From the NCBI RefSeq assembly GCF_905203285.1, contig NZ_CAJKVK010000024.1, positions 1 through 24,245 on the forward strand: a DNA stretch of 24,245 nucleotides, written 5' to 3'. A model generated the notes under the pieces. That model searched no databases. It was not told the origin of the DNA and saw only the letters and a program-made list of their open reading frames with translations. Source of the DNA: an uncultured Succinatimonas sp. Lineage in GTDB: Bacteria > Pseudomonadota > Gammaproteobacteria > Enterobacterales > Succinivibrionaceae. This document shows positions 13,896 to 21,099 of the stretch, one piece after another. Within the stretch, counting starts at the first letter, position 1; every line of letters starts with the position of its first letter. The translations under genes and the position numbers were made by a program.

Positions 13896-14609
13896 ATGTT
13901 AAAAAATAAGTCACAAAGCGTTCTTGCTGTCTTATTTGGTTGCATGATGAGCATCCTTTCAGGATGCTCTATCCAAGACGAAACCAATGAAAATATTAAA
14001 AATAAGACCGATCATAAAGAAGTATTGCAAAAAAGTGACTTAGAAAAAAAATTCATAGATGATGCCAACTTATGCGTAAAAGGCGACATAAGCAATCTTC
14101 CGTCCATTATTGAGCGCTATAAAAAAAGCTACCGGGATAAAAATTATCCTGAGCCTTACACTCTTCAGGAAAAAGATGCCAACCGTGCTTTTGAGAAATG
14201 CGCACAAAAAGCGCTGCGTCTTGGGGATCCTTCAGCATTTAACGCCATGATCACAAGACCCGGGCAAGCGGCAAGAATTTCCCGGGCTTTTTATATAAAC
14301 GGCAACTTGGCAGAAGGTGCTTTCTGGCTGCAAAGAGTGATTAATATTGAAGGACCGGAAAGCGGATATGAGCGCGCCGGCAGAATTTTTATTCAAAGAA
14401 AAGAAACTCTGCCTATAGGAGCCAAACTGCTTGAATACGCAGCTCGCCTTGGCAGCATAACCGCAAGACAATCTCTTTATAATCTCACTAATCCTTCTTC
14501 CTATGCTTTTTTACAACTAACCAAAGAGGAAGAGCAAGAAGCTATCTCAGAGAATTCAGATTCAAACAAAACCAATACTGATAGCTCTATAGATAAGAAA
14601 AATCCTTAA
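13896..14609 (+). CDS. Uncharacterised lipoprotein with Sel1/TPR-like helical repeats
   Basis: I do not recognise this gene by name. The 237 residues open with a lipoprotein signal (SILSGC, lipidated Cys at 24), followed by a polar linker to about residue 50. From about 105 to 190 there are helical segments with small-residue spacing (KALRLGDPSAFNAMI, GNLAEGAFWLQRVI, GAKLLEYAARLGSITARQSLYNL) like Sel1/TPR repeats, which bind proteins. The C-terminal 30 residues are Ser/Asn/Glu-rich. S25-I26 after the cysteine gives no inner-membrane retention Asp, so the outer membrane is the likely location. It starts six bases after bamE and is probably cotranscribed. An envelope or BAM-linked role is only an inference from position. 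Confidence 0.75.
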   Translation: MLKNKSQSVLAVLFGCMMSILSGCSIQDETNENIKNKTDHKEVLQKSDLEKKFIDDANLCVKGDISNLPSIIERYKKSYRDKNYPEPYTLQEKDANRAFEKCAQKALRLGDPSAFNAMITRPGQAARISRAFYINGNLAEGAFWLQRVINIEGPESGYERAGRIFIQRKETLPIGAKLLEYAARLGSITARQSLYNLTNPSSYAFLQLTKEEEQEAISENSDSNKTNTDSSIDKKNP

Positions 14610-14656
14610 ATTAATTTTTACTTAACAATCAATATCTATAATTATGATGTTTTTGT

Positions 14657-14681
14657 CTTAAAAGCAATAAAAGCTTTTAAG
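14657..14681 (+). repeat. Inverted repeat between the lipoprotein gene and ppk1
   Basis: CTTAAAAGC (14657-14665) and GCTTTTAAG (14673-14681) are exact reverse complements with a 7-base loop. No T tract follows, so it is a poor terminator. It may be an operator for ppk1 or a 3'-end stabilising hairpin for the bamE operon. Confidence 0.4.
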
Positions 14682-14741
14682 TACAGCAAAGTTTTATCTG
14701 TAACGCATCTATATAATAAGAGAACCGGAAATTTTACTGCT

Positions 14742-16856
14742 ATGGAAAATATGAATACTTATATCCCTAAGGAAATCAGCTGGCTTTCCTTTAACGCCCG
14801 TGTCTTACAAGAAGCTTCCGACAAGTCGGTTCCTTTAATCGAGCGTGTCAGATTTTTAGGCATTTATTCAAGCAATCAGGATGAATTCTTCAAGGTAAGA
14901 GTTGCTGATTTAAAACGCCAGATCATTATCAACAAAGAAAAAGGCAACAGCGAAGAAACAGCTAAGCTTTTGCGCAAAGTACAAAGTACGACAAGCGATT
15001 ATCAAAAGATCATGAACAAAATTTATAACGATCTTTTAGAAGAGCTTGCCAAAAAGAAAATTTTCCTAAAAGACGAAACCCAGATTAACGAAGAACAAAA
15101 AAAATGGATTACATCCTATTTTAAGCGTCATGTCTTAAAACATATAAGACCCGTTATCGTCACTGAGAATATAGATCTTGTTTCTTTTTTAAAAGATCAA
15201 TATACCTATCTTCTGGTCAAGATGTTCAATAAAAAAGGCGATACCTACGCCTTAATCGAAATTCCGTCAGATACCGTTCCGCGTTTTATCCGCATGCCGT
15301 CGGATACTGAGGGAGAAACAACCCTCATGTTCCTTGATAACGTTATCCGTATCGGACTTGATACGATATTTAAAGGATATTTTGATTACGACAACATTGA
15401 AGCCTACTCAATCAAAATGAATCGTGATGCAGAATACGATCTGCAAAGTTCAGTCGATAAAGGCGTACTTGAAACCATGTCCGATTCATTAAAACAGCGA
15501 TTAAACGCCAAACCGGTACGCTTTGCATATGACAGAGCAATGCCTAAAGATATTGTGGAATTTATGGCGGGCAAATTAAAAATGAGCGAAATCGACTCAT
15601 TAATGCCGGGCAATCGCTACCATAATTTCAAAGACTTTTTATCATTCCCAAGCGTCGGCAGCGACGACATGGAAAACTCTTCTTTGCCGTCGATACATTC
15701 AACCGCTTTTGATCTTGCCCCCACACCTTTTGAAGCTATCGCCCAAAAGGATATTCTTCTTTATTATCCGTACTATTCTTTTGAGTACTTTACTGAAGTA
15801 CTGCGCCAAGCTTCATACGATCCTAAAGTAAGATCTATAAAGATAAATATCTACCGCGTAGCTTCAAACAGCCGCGTTATCGATTCACTTATTGACGCCG
15901 CCAATAACGGCAAGCGCGTAACCGTAGTAGTTGAATTAAAAGCCCGTTTTGACGAAGCCAACAATATTCAATGGGCCGCCCGTTTAACCAATGCCGGAGT
16001 AAAAGTTCTTTTCGGTCTGCCGACTTTGAAAATTCATTCCAAATTGTGCCTTATCACCAGAAAAGAAAACGGTCAAACCGTACGTTATGCACATATCGGT
16101 ACCGGTAATTTCAATGAAAAAACCGCAAAGATTTATACCGACTTTGCGCTCTTTACCGTCAACCCGCAAATTACCGCTGAAGTTGAGAATGTCTTTGAAT
16201 TTATCGAGTATCCTTATACTCGTCCGCACTTTTCAAATCTGCTTGTGTCCCCAATTAACGCAAGAAAGCGTATCTACGCTATGATCGATCGCGAAATTGA
16301 AAATGCTCTTACGGGGCTTCCTTCCTACATCAATTTTAAAGTAAACAATTTGGTTGATTTAGGAATAATCGATCGTCTCTACAAAGCATCGCAGTCCGGA
16401 GTTAAAATCCGTGCCGTGGTTCGCGGTATGTGCTCATTACGCCCGGGAATTGAAGGTCTTTCCGACAATATCTACATTACGTCAATCGTAGACAGATTCT
16501 TAGAGCATCCTCGTGTCATGATTTTCTGCAATAACAATAACCCTGAACTTTATATTTCTTCTGCAGATTGGATGACGCGTAACCTTGATTACCGCATTGA
16601 AGTCGGTGCCCCCGTGCTTGATGCCGATCTTAGAGATCGCATCAATACTATTTTCCGTATCCAGTGCAACGATAATCAAAAAGCCAGAATTTTAGATAAA
16701 GATCAGAAGAACGAATATGTAAAAGCAGGTGAAAATGCCGTTCCGGTACGAAGCCAAATTGCTATTCATACATACCTGCAACAGCTTGAATCAAAGCTTT
16801 ACACGGAAAAAACCAAAAATAAAACAGCGTCTTCTGACAAGAAAAACTCAAAATAA
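14742..16856 (+). CDS. ppk1: Polyphosphate kinase PPK1
   Basis: PPK1 reversibly transfers the gamma-phosphate of ATP to a growing inorganic polyphosphate chain. The 704 residues follow the family order: N domain (ISWLSFNARVLQEA), head domain, and two phospholipase-D-like C domains. The autophosphorylated histidine is H432 in LKIHSKLCLI (H435 in E. coli), and the second conserved histidine is H589 in FLEHPRVMIF. IGTGNFNEKTAKIYTD and SADWMTRNLDYR are also diagnostic. Start 14742 is the first ATG; ATG 14751 (MNTYIPKE) is possible because no strong ribosome site is visible. TATAAT at 14712-14717 is a likely -10. No ppx gene follows. Confidence 0.96.
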   Translation: MENMNTYIPKEISWLSFNARVLQEASDKSVPLIERVRFLGIYSSNQDEFFKVRVADLKRQIIINKEKGNSEETAKLLRKVQSTTSDYQKIMNKIYNDLLEELAKKKIFLKDETQINEEQKKWITSYFKRHVLKHIRPVIVTENIDLVSFLKDQYTYLLVKMFNKKGDTYALIEIPSDTVPRFIRMPSDTEGETTLMFLDNVIRIGLDTIFKGYFDYDNIEAYSIKMNRDAEYDLQSSVDKGVLETMSDSLKQRLNAKPVRFAYDRAMPKDIVEFMAGKLKMSEIDSLMPGNRYHNFKDFLSFPSVGSDDMENSSLPSIHSTAFDLAPTPFEAIAQKDILLYYPYYSFEYFTEVLRQASYDPKVRSIKINIYRVASNSRVIDSLIDAANNGKRVTVVVELKARFDEANNIQWAARLTNAGVKVLFGLPTLKIHSKLCLITRKENGQTVRYAHIGTGNFNEKTAKIYTDFALFTVNPQITAEVENVFEFIEYPYTRPHFSNLLVSPINARKRIYAMIDREIENALTGLPSYINFKVNNLVDLGIIDRLYKASQSGVKIRAVVRGMCSLRPGIEGLSDNIYITSIVDRFLEHPRVMIFCNNNNPELYISSADWMTRNLDYRIEVGAPVLDADLRDRINTIFRIQCNDNQKARILDKDQKNEYVKAGENAVPVRSQIAIHTYLQQLESKLYTEKTKNKTASSDKKNSK

Positions 16857-16872
16857 ATCCTAATATTCTTTA

Positions 16873-16901
16873 AAGCCGCAACACTATCAATGTTGCGGCT
16901 T
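16873..16901 (+). terminator. Terminator after ppk1
   Basis: A perfect 11-bp GC-rich stem (16873-16883 with 16891-16901) has a 7-base loop. The sequence that follows (GTCTATCTTT) is only moderately T-rich. Confidence 0.7.
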
Positions 16902-16915
16902 GTCTATCTTTACAT

Positions 16916-16925
16916 CATCAGATCT
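16916..16925 (+). repeat. CATCAGATCT copy 1
   Basis: First of three identical 10-mers, all in gene-free DNA around the dehydrogenase/TRAP locus. It lies just past the ppk1 terminator. Confidence 0.45.
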
Positions 16926-17070
16926 CTCGTAAAAAATTTTTTCTCTTTTTTCTTATATTAAAAAATCACGCAACTTCCAATCCTGTAGAAAAAATTAAAA
17001 AAAGTGTGCATAAATCACAATTACAAAAGGATCTTGTCCAATTTCATCATTTTTAATTAATAATATAACT

Positions 17071-17080
17071 CATCAGATCT
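17071..17080 (+). repeat. CATCAGATCT copy 2
   Basis: Second identical 10-mer, one base before TTGACG and about 100 bases before the dehydrogenase start. This is a suitable place for a regulator. Confidence 0.45.
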
Positions 17081-17180
17081 ATTGACGGCTTTACAATACT
17101 TAATTTCCGTTAATATCAGGAAATTACAGATTTAAAGCTGTTAGTTTTAACCCAACTCCTTAATTTTTGAAGGTTTTATC

Positions 17181-18149
17181 ATGGCAGATACTAAGATTTT
17201 CATTACCGATTGCGATCACGCCAACATCAACGAAGAAAAAGCCGTTTTCGACAAAGCCGGAATCGCTTACAAATTGGTTCAGTGCAAAACTGAAGATGAC
17301 GTTATCGCCAATTGCCAGGGCGCAGTCGCAGTCTGCAACCAGTACGCTCCTTTGACCGATAAAGTCTTCTCCGCAATCCCGACTTTAAAAACTGTTGTCC
17401 GTTACGGCGTAGGCGTTGACAATGTCGATCTAGTTGCCGCCACCAAGCACGGCGTTCAGGTTTGCAACGTTCCCGATTACGGTACTTTCGAAGTTGCCGA
17501 TCAGGCTTTGGCTCTTATGATGGCAATTACCCGCAAAGTCTGCCAAGCCAATACCCAAGTTAAAGAAGGCAGATGGGATTATGCCGAAATGGCCCCTATC
17601 GCCCGTTTGTCCACCATCACTGTCGGCATTATCGGTTTAGGTCGTATCGGTCTTGCTTTTGCTCACCGCGTCCACGCATTAGGCTGCAAAGTAATCGGCT
17701 ATGATATTTATACCGATCACGTCAAGAGCAACCCTGAATATTCCTACATCACTTGCTGCTCTGAAGAAGAAGTTCTTAAGAACGCTGACGTTATTTCATT
17801 ACACTGCGGCTTAAATGCTCAGAACGCTAAGATGATGAACGCCAAGACCTTCGGCGAAATGAAGAAAGGTGCAATGCTTATTAACGTAGCCCGTGGCGGT
17901 TTGGTCGATGAAGCTGCTTTGGCTGACGCATTAAAGTCAGGTCATTTAGGCGGTGCCGGTATTGACGTAACCTGCAAAGAGCCTCTTGAGGCCGACAGCC
18001 CTCTGCGCAGCGCTCCGAACATCGTTATCACTCCGCATATGGCATGGTACTCCGTACAGGCAGCATCCGATCTTAAGACCAAGTGCGCTGAAGAAGCAGT
18101 TCGTGGCGTTTTAGGTGAAAAGGCTCGTTGCCCGGTCAACAAACTTTAA
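17181..18149 (+). CDS. D-isomer-specific 2-hydroxyacid dehydrogenase, CtBP-like
   Basis: The 322 residues form an NAD(P)-dependent dehydrogenase of the D-2-hydroxyacid family. The dinucleotide motif is GIIGLGRIGLAFAHRV (about 148-163), with a D (GYDIY) after the second strand that suggests NAD. The catalytic triad is R238 (NVARGG), E267 (CKEP) and H286 (TPHMAW). Overall it resembles the C-terminal-binding-protein-like branch, often annotated as phosphoglycerate dehydrogenase, but it lacks the ACT domain of SerA and so is probably not the serine enzyme. It would reduce a 2-keto acid or oxidise a D-2-hydroxyacid. It is monocistronic, ends at tandem terminators, and is convergent with the GntR gene, hinting at a shared pathway with the TRAP/dehydratase operon. 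Confidence 0.85.
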   Translation: MADTKIFITDCDHANINEEKAVFDKAGIAYKLVQCKTEDDVIANCQGAVAVCNQYAPLTDKVFSAIPTLKTVVRYGVGVDNVDLVAATKHGVQVCNVPDYGTFEVADQALALMMAITRKVCQANTQVKEGRWDYAEMAPIARLSTITVGIIGLGRIGLAFAHRVHALGCKVIGYDIYTDHVKSNPEYSYITCCSEEEVLKNADVISLHCGLNAQNAKMMNAKTFGEMKKGAMLINVARGGLVDEAALADALKSGHLGGAGIDVTCKEPLEADSPLRSAPNIVITPHMAWYSVQAASDLKTKCAEEAVRGVLGEKARCPVNKL

Positions 18150-18170
18150 TACAGTTTTTGGTGTCCTTTG

Positions 18171-18225
18171 GCCCTCTTTGATAACAAGAGGGCATTTTTG
18201 GGAGAACGTTACGTTCTCCTTTTTT
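18171..18225 (+). terminator. Tandem intrinsic terminators after the dehydrogenase
   Basis: First hairpin: GCCCTCTT/AAGAGGGC (18171-18193) then ATTTTT. Second: GGAGAACG-TTA-CGTTCTCC (18201-18219) then six T. Both stems are perfect 8-mers. The pair insulates the dehydrogenase from the convergent gntR. Confidence 0.9.
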
Positions 18226-18240
18226 ATATTTCTTGTCTTA

Positions 18241-18293
18241 AGTGACTTACTCCCCCACCTATAGGGTGGGGACTTCTGGCATATATTGTTAAA
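18241..18293 (-). mobile_element. 53-bp minimal IS200/IS605-type remnant (ends plus one hairpin) abutting the gntR stop
   Basis: The left 16 bases (18241-18256) and right 16 bases (18278-18293) are identical to those of the 213-bp element at 10238-10450. Between them is only a perfect hairpin, CCCCACC-TATA-GGGTGGGG (18253-18270). Read on the minus strand the element follows TTTTAAC, whose TAA is the gntR stop codon (18289-18291). No coding capacity remains. It could be a deletion derivative or a miniature element moved in trans. Confidence 0.65.
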
Positions 18294-18999
18294 ATTTTTC
18301 GTGTTCCAATACTTTCATAATATAGTTTTTATTATTAAGCAGATGAGCAATCATCGCATCACTGGCATCCACTGATTTACCGGCCTTAATTGCTTCCACA
18401 ATAGCCCTATGCTCTCCTATAGTGTCATGAGATAATTTTGACTGTGAAAGGTCAATAAACAAATCAATAGCTTTAAAAATAATCGGTTCAAGATTAGGCA
18501 GTACACTGTTTCCGCTCATTTCACCAAGCAGCGAATGAAATACGGAGTCTGCCTGAGCATGTGACTTTCCCTGGGAAATTAACTCATCAACCACGGCAGC
18601 TTGCGCTTCAAGCTTGGCAAGCTGCTCTTTAGTACGGTTTTGTGCCGCAAGTGCTGCTACCCTTGGTTCAAGCATCATGCGAAACTCGACAAGATCATGA
18701 ATCAAGCGCTTTTTATCCTTAACAAAAGTAAACCCCAGAGGATCTTGAGAGACGCCGGGCTTATCACTCACATATATTCCTGAACCGTGCTTAACTATCA
18801 AAATATTGCGCGATGCAAGCATTCTGACAGCCTCACGTAAAGTAGAACGCCCCACACCTAGCAATTCACATAAAATTTTTTCCTTGGGAAGCTTGTCGCC
18901 TTTACCGAGCCCCTCATTGATAATGTGCTGTACTATTGTGTCTGCAGTAACTTCGGATAAAGACTTGACGTTCTCAGTCTCTTCTACTTTTATATCCAT
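18289..18999 (-). CDS. GntR-family regulator, FadR/FCD subfamily
   Basis: The 236 residues have an N-terminal winged helix (about 15-80), including KLPKEKILCELLGVGRSTLREAVRMLASRNIL and the wing GSGIYVS, and a C-terminal all-helical FCD ligand domain (about 95-225). Metal-site residues typical of FCD proteins are present at D151, H155, H197 (GEHRAIV) and H219 (AHLLN). Such regulators usually sense carboxylates or sugar acids and repress adjacent uptake/catabolic operons. It is divergent from dctP and convergent with the dehydrogenase, so it is the obvious local regulator. The ribosome site is AAGG about eight bases before ATG 18999. Its stop codon is the TAA at the boundary of an IS605-type remnant. 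The ligand is unknown. Confidence 0.88.
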   Translation of the reverse strand: MDIKVEETENVKSLSEVTADTIVQHIINEGLGKGDKLPKEKILCELLGVGRSTLREAVRMLASRNILIVKHGSGIYVSDKPGVSQDPLGFTFVKDKKRLIHDLVEFRMMLEPRVAALAAQNRTKEQLAKLEAQAAVVDELISQGKSHAQADSVFHSLLGEMSGNSVLPNLEPIIFKAIDLFIDLSQSKLSHDTIGEHRAIVEAIKAGKSVDASDAMIAHLLNNKNYIMKVLEHEKF

Positions 19000-19224
19000 G
19001 CGTTATACCTTACTTAATATCCTGCAAATCTTGCTTATATAATTAATCATTATATTATCGAGTATTTTTTATTTAAAACAAATCTTATTATTTTTTAATA
19101 ACCTTATATATGTCTTCTTTTATGAAAATTCTTTTATTTAGGCAAAATGATATAAATCTTTCATTTTTTACTTAAAAAAAACGCAGATTAAAAAAATCAA
19201 TTTAAAACATAGAATTGAATTAAA

Positions 19225-19234
19225 CATCAGATCT
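19225..19234 (+). repeat. CATCAGATCT copy 3
   Basis: Third identical 10-mer. It overlaps the left arm of the 9+8+9 dyad at 19232-19257. A related ATCAGAT also occurs on the minus strand at 19371-19377. Confidence 0.45.
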
Positions 19235-19257
19235 GTTTTGTTTTAGTGCAAAACAGA
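19232..19257. promoter_or_regulatory. Candidate GntR operator (9-bp dyad)
   Basis: TCTGTTTTG (19232-19240) and CAAAACAGA (19249-19257) are exact reverse complements separated by eight bases, in the divergent gntR/dctP region. FCD-type GntR operators are usually more compact, so assignment to this regulator is inference. Confidence 0.4.
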
Positions 19258-19336
19258 AAATCTAACATACAAGACAAATAAACTTAAGCAAAGCCAGTAT
19301 TTACAAGGTATTGCGAGCACAGATAAAAAATATTTC

Positions 19337-19358
19337 AAATATGATCCACTTCACAAAT
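19337..19358. promoter_or_regulatory. CRP-like binding site upstream of dctP
   Basis: TATGA-N6-TCACA with flanking AAA and AAAT matches about 16 of the 22 positions of the E. coli CRP consensus, including GATC and TCACA. It is centred near 19347, about 65 bases before the start point implied by GATAAT at 19402-19407. Catabolite control of a carbon-source transporter would be expected. Confidence 0.5.
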
Positions 19359-19504
19359 TATGCATCGACATCTGATATCTCTGTGGCAAAAGTCAAATTT
19401 TGATAATTCTTCGAATTATTTTTTTTACTGTCATTTCTATAATGTTTCCATTAAAGCTAATTGCTTTTAATGTTATGAAAATATCACTAACCGGAGTTTT
19501 GCAT

Positions 19505-20503
19505 ATGAAAAAAATTAAAATGTTAGGCGTAATGGTCGGCGTTGCCGCTGCAGTCATGACTGCCACTTCAGCAATGGCTGCTGACACCGTAACCTTACGT
19601 TTTGCCAACGTTACCAATCAGCCTTCAAAAGACGCAGCTCAAGTTTTCATGGATGTCGCCAGTAAAGAATCCGGTGGTCGCCTTATAATTAAGCACTTCC
19701 CTGACAATATGTTGGGTGATGACCGTGTCGTAACCGAATCCACCATTTTAGGTGATATCGACATGGTTCAGACTATGCCTTCAGTTTTGGCTTCCATGAT
19801 CCCTGACCTCTATGTTTGGGACGCCCCGTTCCTCTTCAACACCATGGATGAAGCATGGAAATGCATGGACAGCGAATTAGGTCTTTCAATCAATAAACAG
19901 TCCGAGAAAAAAGGTCTTAAATACTTAGCCGCCCTTGAAAACGGCTTCCGTCACTACACCAACAACAAAGTTCCGGTTAAGCTTCCTGCCGACGTTAAAG
20001 GACAGAAACTGCGCGTAATGGAAACCGAAATTCAGATCGCCTTGTGGCGTACCTACGGTGCTAACCCGACCCCGATGGCCTTCACCGAGGTTATCTCCGC
20101 ACTGCAGCAGGGCACCATTGACGCTCAGGAAAACCCGCTTTCCATTATCGACTCCAACAAGCTCTATGAAGTTCAGCACTACATTTCATTGACCGGTCAC
20201 GTATTCAGCGCGCACTGCTTGTACATCAACCAGGCTCGCTTTGACTCACTCGAGCCCGATTTACAGCAGGCTTTACTCAAGGCAGCAGCTGCTTACCAGA
20301 CCGCACAGCGCGCTCGCGCTACCGAGCTTAACGCCTTATCCGTACAGAAATTCAAGGATGCAGGCTGTGAAGTTATCGAAGTTACCGATGCTGAAAAGGA
20401 TCAGTGGCGTCAGATGGCCATCGACGGCAAAGTTTACGACTTAGTCCGCGAGAAGATGGAACATCCTGAACTCTTGGATAAGATCCTCAACAAAGAGTAC
20501 TAA
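19505..20503 (+). CDS. dctP: TRAP transporter periplasmic solute-binding protein (DctP family)
   Basis: This is the extracytoplasmic receptor of a tripartite ATP-independent transporter, which captures carboxylates for the DctQM membrane unit. The 332 residues begin with a classic signal peptide (MKKIKMLGV...TSAMA|ADTV, cleavage after A25). The mature chain carries DctP landmarks: LRFANVTNQPSKD, the conserved carboxylate-binding arginine at R170 in GQKLRVMET, and the MAFTEVISALQQGTIDAQENP segment. The ATG at 19505 has GGAG upstream and puts the signal peptide at the N-terminus; upstream in-frame starts (from 19400) would bury it. It leads dctP-dctQ-dctM, with a strong hairpin after it. The substrate is probably a sugar acid, inferred from the downstream dehydratase. 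Confidence 0.92.
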   Translation: MKKIKMLGVMVGVAAAVMTATSAMAADTVTLRFANVTNQPSKDAAQVFMDVASKESGGRLIIKHFPDNMLGDDRVVTESTILGDIDMVQTMPSVLASMIPDLYVWDAPFLFNTMDEAWKCMDSELGLSINKQSEKKGLKYLAALENGFRHYTNNKVPVKLPADVKGQKLRVMETEIQIALWRTYGANPTPMAFTEVISALQQGTIDAQENPLSIIDSNKLYEVQHYISLTGHVFSAHCLYINQARFDSLEPDLQQALLKAAAAYQTAQRARATELNALSVQKFKDAGCEVIEVTDAEKDQWRQMAIDGKVYDLVREKMEHPELLDKILNKEY

Positions 20504-20519
20504 TCCTTTTCTTGACACC

Positions 20520-20551
20520 AAAAAGTGGTCATTAAAAAATGGCCACTTTTT
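20520..20551 (+). terminator. Intercistronic terminator-like hairpin between dctP and dctQ
   Basis: A 13-bp stem (20520-20532 with 20539-20551, one G-U pair) has a 6-base loop and its own T5 end, beginning 16 bases after the dctP stop. It probably makes more binding protein than membrane subunits by partial termination or mRNA protection. Confidence 0.75.
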
Positions 20552-20571
20552 CTGTAGTTCGGATAATAATT

Positions 20572-21087
20572 ATGAAATTACTTAAGTTACTTGATGAGAA
20601 GCTTGAGATGTTCATCTGCATTACGCTGATGTCCGTTCTCACTATCGTTCTCGGCATTCAGGTTTTCATGCGTTACTGCATGCACGCATCATTGTCCTGG
20701 TCCGAAGAATTAGCCCGCTACATGTTCGTATGGCTTGTTTATATCGGTATCAGCTACGGCGCTAAAGTTATGCGTCACATCAAGATTGATGCCGGCCTTT
20801 ATTTCTTCCCTAAAGCATGGCGCCGTTACGTGGTAATTATCGGTGACTGCATTTTCTTGATCTTCTCAATTGTTATCGTTTATTTTGCCTGGGGTCTTGC
20901 CGTCCGTCAGTATATGCTCGGTCAGCTTTCACCTGCTATGCAGATCCCGATGTGGATAGTTTACTCCGCTCCGTGCGTCGGGTTTGCTTTAACCGCCATT
21001 CGCGAAGTACAGACTATTATTTACCGTATTAAACATTTAGGCGATCCGTATGAAGATCCGGCAGAGCCTGACCTTGAGAATTTATAA
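20572..21087 (+). CDS. dctQ: TRAP transporter small membrane subunit (DctQ family)
   Basis: This small inner-membrane subunit joins DctM in the sodium-driven TRAP permease. The 171 residues form four hydrophobic segments, beginning with MFICITLMSVLTIVLGIQVFM. The family motif SWSEELARYMFVWLVYIG is clear. The ATG at 20572 is chosen over 20539: the earlier codon lies inside the right arm of the hairpin that follows dctP, while 20572 has GGA at a suitable distance. It is followed after 12 bases by dctM, with AAGGAG between them. Confidence 0.9.
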   Translation: MKLLKLLDEKLEMFICITLMSVLTIVLGIQVFMRYCMHASLSWSEELARYMFVWLVYIGISYGAKVMRHIKIDAGLYFFPKAWRRYVVIIGDCIFLIFSIVIVYFAWGLAVRQYMLGQLSPAMQIPMWIVYSAPCVGFALTAIREVQTIIYRIKHLGDPYEDPAEPDLENL

Positions 21088-21099
21088 GGAGAATAAATT

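Larger units (their letters stand above)
16902..17180 (+). other. AT-rich intergenic region upstream of the 2-hydroxyacid dehydrogenase
   Basis: No gene is seen. The region holds two copies of CATCAGATCT (16916-16925 and 17071-17080), a TGTG-N7-CACA motif (17005-17019) one base short of a CRP site, and a possible -35 TTGACG (17082-17087) without a convincing -10 at 16-18 bases. The dehydrogenase ribosome site is GAAGG at about 17169. Confidence 0.5.
19000..19504 (+). other. Divergent regulatory region between gntR and dctP
   Basis: No convincing gene is seen. From gntR outwards there are an AT-rich perfect dyad (ATATAAT-N5-ATTATAT, 19037-19055), a CATCAGATCT copy, a 9+8+9 dyad (19232-19257), a CRP-like site (19337-19358), a possible -10 GATAAT (19402-19407), and the dctP ribosome site GGAG (19493-19496). 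The region is strongly AT-rich, so the first dyad could be chance. Confidence 0.55.

Noticed and set aside
14697..14717. Pho box upstream of ppk1 (CTGTAAC followed by CTATATA)
   Set aside because: One half-site fits, the other matches only 4 of 7; too weak to claim PhoB control.
17005..17019. TGTG-N7-CACA resembling a CRP site upstream of the dehydrogenase
   Set aside because: Spacing is one base short of the CRP dyad (TGTG-N8-CACA) and flanks do not match; kept only as a note in the intergenic entry.
19037..19055. ATATAAT-N5-ATTATAT dyad as a gntR operator
   Set aside because: Perfect but wholly A/T apart from one base in a very AT-rich region; chance is a sufficient explanation.
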